Shown here: piece after piece, positions 59,233-64,000 of the stretch
How positions within the stretch are numbered: position 1 is the stretch's first letter
Layout of the letters: every line of letters starts with the position of its first letter
Source of the DNA: an uncultured Mailhella sp.
Lineage (GTDB): Bacteria > Desulfobacterota > Desulfovibrionia > Desulfovibrionales > Desulfovibrionaceae
Direction: 5' to 3'
Length of the DNA: 64,000 bases
NCBI GenBank assembly: GCA_910578585.1
Contig: CAJTRG010000003.1
Location: forward strand, 62,001-126,000
The notes under the pieces: model-generated
The model's input: only the letters and a program-made list of their open reading frames with translations
Told to the model about the DNA's origin: nothing
Databases searched by the model: none
Made by a program: the position numbers and the translations under genes

Positions 59233-60450
59233 ATGGATATTACAATCCCTAATGAAATTACTGATCTTGCGAAAATTACAGTGTTCGGCGTTGGGGGAGC
59301 TGGCGGAAACGCGCTTCAACACATGATTAACAACGGACTCAGCGATGTTACCTTTGTTTGTGCAAATACAGACGCACAAGCACTCAACCGTTCCAGTGCT
59401 GAAAACAAAATTCAATTGGGACCACAACTGACCAAAGGCCTTGGCGCTGGTGCAAAACCGGAAATTGGTCAAAAAGCAGCTGAAGAAAGCATGCAGGAAA
59501 TTGCAAAATTTTTGCAAAATACAGATATGGTCTTTGTTACTGCCGGTATGGGCGGCGGAACCGGTACCGGGGCTGCTCCTATTATTGCAAAAATGGCAAA
59601 AGAAAAAGGAATTTTAACCATTGGCGTAGTAACCAAACCTTTCTCCATTCTTGAAGGCAAACGTATCCACGTTGCCAATAAAGGTATTGAAGAATTACGT
59701 CAACACGTTGACTGCCTGATTGCAATTCCTAACGACAGACTTCGCGCTATTGCTCCTAAAAAAGCTACTGCAAAAGAAATGTTCATGAAAGCAAACGATG
59801 TGCTTTTATCAGCAGTACGCGGTGTAACCGAAGTTATTACCAAACCTGGCTTTATCAACGTTGACTTTGCTGACCTTACCTCTGCCATGACCAAAAAAGG
59901 CGCTGCAATCATGGGTGAAGGTGTTGCACGTGGCGAAAACCGTGCAATCGATGCTGTAAAACAAGCTATCTCCAGCCCACTTCTCGAAGATATCAGCATT
60001 TTTGGTGCACAGGCTCTGCTTGTTAATATCACTGGTAATGTGACCATGGAAGAATTTGAACAAATCGGCGAACTTTTAAATTCAGCTGCTGTTGCTGATA
60101 CCGGCGAATTGCCAGATGTATTCTATGGTATGGTTGAAGACGCTGCTGAAGACAGTGAAGAACTTCACGTTACTATTATTGCCACAGGCCTCAATCCTGA
60201 AAGCAATACAGTGAGTGCTCCTGCTCCAGAAAAGACTTCAACAGTTATTCCATTTCAACAAGCCGTAAAAGCTGAAGAAAGTGCTCAAGAAACCGAAGAT
60301 AAACAAAATATTGTGCGCAAACCTTATTTCACTGCTGATGAATACACAGCAAGCCTTACCCGCAACCGCCATACTCCCGGCGCAATGGAATTCACCTTTG
60401 ATAACGAAACAGATGACATTCCAGCTTTCATTAGAAGACAAGCAAACTAA
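59233..60450 (+). CDS. ftsZ: Cell division protein FtsZ
   Basis: 405-residue tubulin-like GTPase forming the Z ring. VFGVGGAGGNALQHMI, CANTDAQAL, GMGGGTGTGAAPIIAKMA (tubulin signature), DLIK-equivalent NVDFADLTSAMTKKG, and NRAIDAVKQAISSPLL. A variable linker (about 325-390) precedes the conserved C-terminal peptide DDIPAFIRRQ for FtsA. SD GGAGG is before the ATG. A strong terminator ends the dcw cluster. Confidence 0.98.
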   Translation: MDITIPNEITDLAKITVFGVGGAGGNALQHMINNGLSDVTFVCANTDAQALNRSSAENKIQLGPQLTKGLGAGAKPEIGQKAAEESMQEIAKFLQNTDMVFVTAGMGGGTGTGAAPIIAKMAKEKGILTIGVVTKPFSILEGKRIHVANKGIEELRQHVDCLIAIPNDRLRAIAPKKATAKEMFMKANDVLLSAVRGVTEVITKPGFINVDFADLTSAMTKKGAAIMGEGVARGENRAIDAVKQAISSPLLEDISIFGAQALLVNITGNVTMEEFEQIGELLNSAAVADTGELPDVFYGMVEDAAEDSEELHVTIIATGLNPESNTVSAPAPEKTSTVIPFQQAVKAEESAQETEDKQNIVRKPYFTADEYTASLTRNRHTPGAMEFTFDNETDDIPAFIRRQAN

Positions 60451-60478
60451 TGCTTCTTTTCATACTCAGTAATCCATA

Positions 60479-60509
60479 AAAAAGCGAGTCCTTTGTGGCT
60501 CGCTTTTTA
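60479..60509 (+). terminator. Terminator after ftsZ
   Basis: AAAAAGCGAGTC / GGCTCGCTTTTT stem with a T-run, 29 bp past the ftsZ stop. Confidence 0.92.
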
Positions 60510-60551
60510 TGTTAATAATACTAACTAATTTTTTTATTTTTATATTTTTTT

Positions 60552-60636
60552 GGGGGAATTATTTCCCCCCTACAAGCAAAAACGTTATAGACTTCGTCCA
60601 TAACGATTTTGTTTTTATGTGATTTTTAAAATATCC
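60552..60636 (+). repeat. Dispersed double-hairpin repeat B, copy 1
   Basis: GGGGGAA-TTAT-TTCCCCC hairpin, then CGTTATAGAC / GTCCATAACG (60583-60605), then TTTTGTTTTTATGTGATTTTTAAA. It matches the copy at 63227-63325 in order, spacing and the last ~25 nt. The region 60451-60694 has no gene. Confidence 0.75.
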
Positions 60637-60644
60637 AAAGAAAT

Positions 60645-60683
60645 AAAAAGCCCCCATTATAATTTGAAAACAAATAATGGGGG
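60645..60683 (-). terminator. Terminator of the 29-codon - strand gene
   Basis: On the - strand, ACCCCCATTAT / ATAATGGGGG stem followed by CTTTTTATTT, 12 nt beyond the small ORF's stop. Confidence 0.85.
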
Positions 60684-60694
60684 TTAAATCTGTA

Positions 60695-60784
60695 TTAATG
60701 GTGTTCGTTTGGGGTTGTTGCTTTGATCACGAAAAGCGCGAGCGCAACAGCCACAATGCCACCTATAAAAAATGCAAAATCCAT
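60695..60784 (-). CDS. Small single-TM protein, 29 residues
   Basis: ATG at 60784 (- strand) preceded by SD GCGAGGTG at correct spacing; TAA at 60695. The peptide starts MDFAFFIGGIVAVALALFVI (one TM helix, small-residue face GG/A) and ends in a short polar, His-containing tail (KATTPNEHH). It has its own consensus promoter and an intrinsic terminator, so it is a complete transcription unit despite its size. It is divergent from nfnAB. Size and shape resemble accessory subunits of membrane complexes, but no family is recognised. Confidence 0.72.
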   Translation of the reverse strand: MDFAFFIGGIVAVALALFVIKATTPNEHH

Positions 60785-60803
60785 AATTCACCTCGCTTAA
60801 AAA

Positions 60804-60832
60804 AGTATACACAAAACACAATTTATTTTCAA
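60804..60832 (-). promoter_or_regulatory. Promoter of the 29-codon gene
   Basis: - strand -35 TTGAAA (60827-60832), exactly 17-nt spacer, -10 TATACT (60804-60809), 20 bp before the ATG. Confidence 0.8.
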
Positions 60833-60903
60833 GAATTATCATTTTATTTTTAACCATTTATTTTTCATTATCGTTATTTATATTTTTAACAGGTATTTTT
60901 TCC

Positions 60904-60932
60904 GTGACAAAAACACGTTAACAGGGTATTCT
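60904..60932 (+). promoter_or_regulatory. Candidate nfnAB promoter
   Basis: -35 GTGACA (60904-60909), 17-nt spacer containing palindrome GTTAAC, -10 TATTCT (60927-60932), 34 bp before the nfnA ATG. GTTAAC might be an operator half. Confidence 0.5.
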
Positions 60933-60965
60933 TATTAAAAAATTTTTCGTTAATAAGGAGTTTCA

Positions 60966-61817
60966 ATGGCTGTTAAAATTTTGAAAAAAGAAAGTCTTAT
61001 TCCAGGCAGAACAAGCCGTTTGGTTTTAGACGCACCTCATATAGCAAATACGGCAAAACCTGGCCATTTCATTATGTTAAGAATTAATGAAACAGGTGAA
61101 CGTTTCCCTCTGACCATTGCAGATACCGATAAAGAACATGGTACTATCACCATTGTGTATCTTGTTATGGGCAAATCCACAACCCTGCTTGAAACCCTCA
61201 AGGAAGGCGATGAAATTTTAGACGTTGCCGGTCCTCTTGGCAGACCTACCCACATTGTGGAAGGCGGCAAAGGCCATAAAGTTATCTGTGTTGGCGGTGG
61301 TACCGGTGTTGCTGCCATGCACCATATTGCCAAAGGTCACAGTCAGGCCGGCAACTATGTTATTGCTGTTATTGGTGCAAGAAGCAAGGATTTACTCCTT
61401 TATTATGATGAACTTTCAAAATTCTGTGATGAAGTTCTTGTTGCTACCAACGACGGCAGCATGGGCGTAAAAGGTATGGTAACAGACCCTCTTATTGAAC
61501 GCCTCAATACTGATAAAGACATCAAAGAAGTTATTGCCATTGGTCCAGTTCCTATGATGGAAGCCATTGCAAAACTGACCAAAGATTATAATATCCCAAC
61601 AACTGTAAGTTTGAACTCTCTTATGGTTGACGGTATGGGAATGTGTGGTGCCTGCCGCGTCACTGTTAACGGTGAAACCAAATTCACTTGCGTTGACGGC
61701 CCTGAATTCAATGGACATCAAGTTGATTTCAATGAATTAAAAACCCGTCTGAGCTCTTTCCGTGACAAAGAAGCAGAATCAGTTGAACATTATAAATGCC
61801 AATGTGGTGCACACTAA
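60966..61817 (+). CDS. nfnA: NADH-dependent ferredoxin:NADP+ oxidoreductase, small subunit NfnA (SudB-like)
   Basis: 283-residue flavoprotein of the ferredoxin-NADP reductase/dihydroorotate-dehydrogenase-K type. FAD region GERFPLTIADTDKEHGTITIVYLVMGKST; NAD region VICVGGGTGVAAMHHIAKG and IGPVPMMEAIAKL. A C-terminal [2Fe-2S] site has cysteines in MCGACR, FTCVDG and the last KCQCGAH. SD AAGGAG precedes the ATG. With NfnB (15-bp gap) it forms the electron-bifurcating NADH/ferredoxin:NADP+ enzyme common in sulfidogens. The same pair is often named sulfide dehydrogenase or misread as glutamate synthase. Confidence 0.9.
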   Translation: MAVKILKKESLIPGRTSRLVLDAPHIANTAKPGHFIMLRINETGERFPLTIADTDKEHGTITIVYLVMGKSTTLLETLKEGDEILDVAGPLGRPTHIVEGGKGHKVICVGGGTGVAAMHHIAKGHSQAGNYVIAVIGARSKDLLLYYDELSKFCDEVLVATNDGSMGVKGMVTDPLIERLNTDKDIKEVIAIGPVPMMEAIAKLTKDYNIPTTVSLNSLMVDGMGMCGACRVTVNGETKFTCVDGPEFNGHQVDFNELKTRLSSFRDKEAESVEHYKCQCGAH

Positions 61818-61832
61818 TTAACGAGGTTTTCC

Positions 61833-63218
61833 ATGAGTGTAGAAAAACTTGCCCGTACCCCCATGCCCTGTCAGGAACCAGATGAACGCGTAAAAAATTT
61901 CAGCGAAGTAGCTTTAGGCTATACTGATGAAATGGCTCAAGCTGAAGCCAGCCGCTGCCTGCAATGCAAAAATCCCACCTGCCGCAAAGGCTGCCCTGTT
62001 GAAGTTCGCATTCCTGAATTTATTGCTGAAATCAAAAATGGCAATTTAGATAAAGCCTATGAAATTTTAAAAAGCACCAACAGTCTTCCTGCTGTTTGCG
62101 GACGTGTTTGCCCGCAAGAAAAACAATGTGAAGCAAAATGTATCCTTGGCGTAAAAAGCGAACCTGTTGCTATTGGCCGTCTGGAACGCTATGTGGCTGA
62201 CAAGGCTCTTGCAAATCAAACCAAGACTGCAAAACCACAAGCAAAAGATGTGAAAATTGCCTGCATTGGTTCCGGCCCAGCTTCTTTGACCTGTGCCGGC
62301 TACCTTGCAAATCTTGGTGCAAAAGTTACTGTTTTTGAAGGTCTGCATGAACCTGGCGGTGTTTTGGTTTACGGCATTCCTGAATTCAGACTGCCAAAAT
62401 CCATTGTGCACAAAGAAATTGAAGGCTTGAAAGATTTAGACGTTGACATCAAAACTAGCTTTGTGGGCGGTACAACCGTTACCCTCGACAGCCTCTTTGC
62501 TGAAGGCTACAAAGCTGTGTTTGTTGGCGTTGGTGCCGGTCTTCCACTTTTCCTCAATGTTCCCGGCGAAAACTTGATTGGCGTTTATTCCGCTAACGAA
62601 TATTTGACCCGCGCAAACCTTGGCCGAGCGTATGATTTCCCTAACTATGATACTCCAAGCTATTCCGGCAAAAAGGTAACTGTATTTGGCGCCGGCAACG
62701 TTGCCATGGACGCTGCCCGTACTGCTAAACGTATGGGCGCTGAAACTGTGCATATTGTTTACCGCCGCAGCAGAAATGAAATGCCTGCCCGTTTGGAAGA
62801 AATCGAACATGCTTTTGAAGAAGGCGTACAGCTTTTCGAACTTTCTGCTCCACTTTCCTTCAAAGGCGATGATCAAGGCAAACTTGTTTCTGTAACATTG
62901 CAAAAGATGGAACTTGGCGAACCCGACGCCAGCGGCAGAAGAAGCCCAATTCCTGTACCAAATTCTGAATTTGAAATGGAAACAGACCTTGCCATTGTTG
63001 CGCTCGGCACTCGTCCAAATCCTCTCTTTATCCGCAATACTCCAGCTCTTGAACTCAATAAAAAGGGTTATATTGTGGTCAATGAAGAAACAAACGAAAC
63101 ATCTATTCCCAATGTTTTTGCCGGCGGTGACATTGTAACAGGCTCTGCAACGGTTATCCTTGCCATGGGCGCAGGCAGAAAAGCTGCCATGACCATTGCA
63201 GACCGTTTCCTGAAATAG
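61833..63218 (+). CDS. nfnB: NfnB large subunit (GltD/SudA-like NADP(H)-binding flavoprotein)
   Basis: 461 residues. N-terminal [4Fe-4S] cysteines: CLQCKNPTCRKGCPV, and VCGRVCPQEKQCEAKCILG. FAD dinucleotide fold IACIGSGPASLTCAGYLANLG; substrate loop FEGLHEPGGVLVYGIPEFRLP; second (NADPH) fold VTVFGAGNVAMDAARTAKRMG and VYRRSRNEMPAR; end NVFAGGDIVTGSATVILAMGAGRKAA. It matches the GltD family, but the absence of gltB and the pairing with NfnA support an Nfn role. Confidence 0.92.
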   Translation: MSVEKLARTPMPCQEPDERVKNFSEVALGYTDEMAQAEASRCLQCKNPTCRKGCPVEVRIPEFIAEIKNGNLDKAYEILKSTNSLPAVCGRVCPQEKQCEAKCILGVKSEPVAIGRLERYVADKALANQTKTAKPQAKDVKIACIGSGPASLTCAGYLANLGAKVTVFEGLHEPGGVLVYGIPEFRLPKSIVHKEIEGLKDLDVDIKTSFVGGTTVTLDSLFAEGYKAVFVGVGAGLPLFLNVPGENLIGVYSANEYLTRANLGRAYDFPNYDTPSYSGKKVTVFGAGNVAMDAARTAKRMGAETVHIVYRRSRNEMPARLEEIEHAFEEGVQLFELSAPLSFKGDDQGKLVSVTLQKMELGEPDASGRRSPIPVPNSEFEMETDLAIVALGTRPNPLFIRNTPALELNKKGYIVVNEETNETSIPNVFAGGDIVTGSATVILAMGAGRKAAMTIADRFLK

Positions 63219-63226
63219 TTTTTTTC

Positions 63227-63330
63227 TTGGGAGGGATTATCCCTCCCAAACCCACTAATCGCAACCCCGTTATGAGTTATCACTCATAACGGGTTTGTTT
63301 TTATGTAATTTTTAAATATTTCCTAAAAAT
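63227..63330 (+). repeat. Dispersed double-hairpin repeat B, copy 2
   Basis: TTGGGAGGGA / TCCCTCCCAA, then the perfect 12-bp stem CCCGTTATGAGT / ACTCATAACGGG (63266-63293, loop TATC), then TTTGTTTTTATGTAATTTTTAAA. It shares CGTTAT-ATAACG arms and the T-rich tail with copy 1, and starts 9 bp after the nfnB stop. It can act as the nfnAB terminator. Confidence 0.8.
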
Positions 63331-63344
63331 ATGCTAAGAAATTA

Positions 63345-63475
63345 ACATAAAAAGTTTTGAGAGAGGGTGCAGGGAGAGAACTTTTACAGCCACCGAAATG
63401 GCAGCGAAGCCGTTTGCGTTAGCGAAGAATGAGCTTTACGCAAATGGACAGCAGAGCTAAAGTTCTTTCCCTGCA
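63345..63475 (-). repeat. Repeat A copy 4, inverted, with a 74-nt structured insert in the loop
   Basis: Outer stem GCAGGGAGAGAACTTT (63369-63384) / AAAGTTCTTTCCCTGC (63459-63474) with one G-T. Inside: GCCA/TGGC (63389-63402) and CCGTTTGCGT / ACGCAAATGG (63410-63447). On the - strand the outer stem is followed by the family tail (GCACCCTCTCTCAAAAC). No ORF. The insert is richer in G+C than the surroundings. Confidence 0.7.
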
Positions 63476-63521
63476 AAATCAAAATACTATTTAAATAATT
63501 TTCCCTCTTCCAACTAAAAAC

Positions 63522-63550
63522 TTGCAAGTTTTTTATTCTTTCTTTATACT
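63522..63550 (+). promoter_or_regulatory. Promoter of the acyl-CoA synthetase gene
   Basis: -35 TTGCAA (63522-63527), 17-nt spacer, -10 TATACT (63545-63550). The -35 lies in a short palindrome AAAACTTGCAAGTTTT. Confidence 0.7.
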
Positions 63551-63578
63551 TATTAAAATTTTCTTCACTTGGATTTCT

Positions 63579-64000
63579 ATGTCAGAATTTAAACTTATGG
63601 AAAAAACTCTTGGACAGATTTTAGATGAAACTGTCAGCCTCTATCCTCAGAATACAGCCTTTATTTATACTGAGTCTGGACTGCGTTTAACCTGGAAAGA
63701 ATTTCAAGAAGAAGTAGATACCATTGCCAAAGGCTTAATGGCGCTTGGCATCCAAAGAGGCGAAAAACTGGCGATCTGGTCACCCAATGTGCCCCATTGG
63801 ATTTCTTTTATGTTTGCCATTGCCAAGGTTGGCGCCATTCTTATCACGGTCAATACCAATTTCCGCAGCAATGAACTTTGTTATCAATTACAGCAATCAG
63901 AATGTGAAAACCTTTGCCTTGTCAAAAGTTACCGCGAACATAATTTTTTGAATACCCTTAATTCCTTTGCTCCGGAAGTTTTCACCGGCAACAGAGAAAA
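63579..64000 (+). CDS. AMP-dependent acyl-CoA synthetase, N-terminal part (3' end outside window)
   Basis: Frame open from the ATG at 63579 to the window end (about 140 residues). MEKTLGQILDETVSLYPQNTAFIYTESG, LTWKEFQEEVDTIAKGLMALGI, GEKLAIWSPNVPHWI and AKVGAILITVNTNFRSNEL are the N-domain of ANL-family fatty-acyl/acyl-CoA ligases (AMP-binding). The ATP-binding P-loop motif lies beyond the window. SD weak (TTGGAT). Substrate cannot be told. Confidence 0.85.
   Translation, partial: MSEFKLMEKTLGQILDETVSLYPQNTAFIYTESGLRLTWKEFQEEVDTIAKGLMALGIQRGEKLAIWSPNVPHWISFMFAIAKVGAILITVNTNFRSNELCYQLQQSECENLCLVKSYREHNFLNTLNSFAPEVFTGNRE

Noticed and set aside
61833..63218. Annotation as glutamate synthase small subunit (gltD)
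   Set aside because: No large subunit gene nearby and directly paired with an NfnA-type [2Fe-2S] flavoprotein; Nfn fits better, though GltD-like activity cannot be excluded by sequence alone.
1..64000. tRNA/rRNA genes, CRISPR arrays, prophage or transposase genes
   Set aside because: None seen in the intergenic regions or among the proteins; only non-coding repeats suggest past mobility.

Overview
The window is a gene-dense, AT-rich bacterial chromosome segment (about 40 % G+C by eye). The likely source is a gut-type member of the Desulfovibrionaceae (Lawsonia/Bilophila/Taurinivorans-like). The grounds are the gene orders (rpmE-DUF1385-prfA, rplT-pheST-merR-rpe-tkt, a complete dcw cluster without ddl), NfnAB-type electron bifurcation, a DUF6485 protein and TRAP-type uptake. 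The genus is inference. Almost everything is on the + strand. Only a nuclease and a tiny gene beside it, an HD-domain/glycosyltransferase pair, pyk/HD-GYP and one 29-codon gene are on the - strand. No tRNA, rRNA, CRISPR, prophage or transposase was seen.

Layout. 1-4.6 kb: end of pgi, DUF503, truB, rpsO, pnp. 4.6-6.6 kb: an accessory patch with two tandem paralogous unknown proteins, a 41-codon antitoxin-like ORF and an anchored thermonuclease. 6.7-9.7 kb: polar amino acid ABC importer. 9.7-11.6 kb: lepA. 11.7-13.5 kb: a membrane-anchored unknown protein broken by two frameshifts. 13.6-22.3 kb: rpmI, rplT, pheS, pheT, a MerR regulator, rpe, tkt, pgk. 22.5-25 kb (-): glycosyltransferase and HD hydrolase. 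25.3-32.3 kb: rplM-rpsI, a shikimate-kinase-like kinase, rpmE, DUF1385, prfA, DUF6485, clpS-clpA. 32.4-39.4 kb: a catabolic/uptake operon (YtcJ-like amidohydrolase, M20 carbamoylase-type hydrolase, DctPQM TRAP transporter, orphan TauA-like binding protein). 39.6-42.6 kb: GNAT, degenerate HD-GYP, pyk. 42.8-60.5 kb: mraZ-rsmH-ftsL-ftsI-murE-murF-mraY-murD-ftsW-murG-murC-murB-ftsQ-ftsA-ftsZ. 60.7-63.2 kb: small membrane protein gene and nfnAB. 63.6 kb to the end: start of an acyl-CoA synthetase.

Most interesting points. (1) The amidohydrolase that opens the TRAP operon contains a nine-copy TA dinucleotide tract. As written this puts the gene out of frame. Eight or eleven copies would restore it, so it looks like a phase-variation switch that could control the operon. 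(2) Two families of structured intergenic repeats (called A and B here) recur at gene ends. Copies show compensatory stem changes, and one A copy lies inside a 141-bp element with 14-bp terminal inverted repeats. (3) A complete minimal transcription unit (promoter, SD, 29 codons with one TM helix, intrinsic terminator) is divergent from nfnAB. (4) The HD-GYP protein has HN in place of HD. (5) mraZ is preceded by three GTGG boxes exactly 10 bp apart. (6) An orphan antitoxin-like C-terminal ORF has its own SD.
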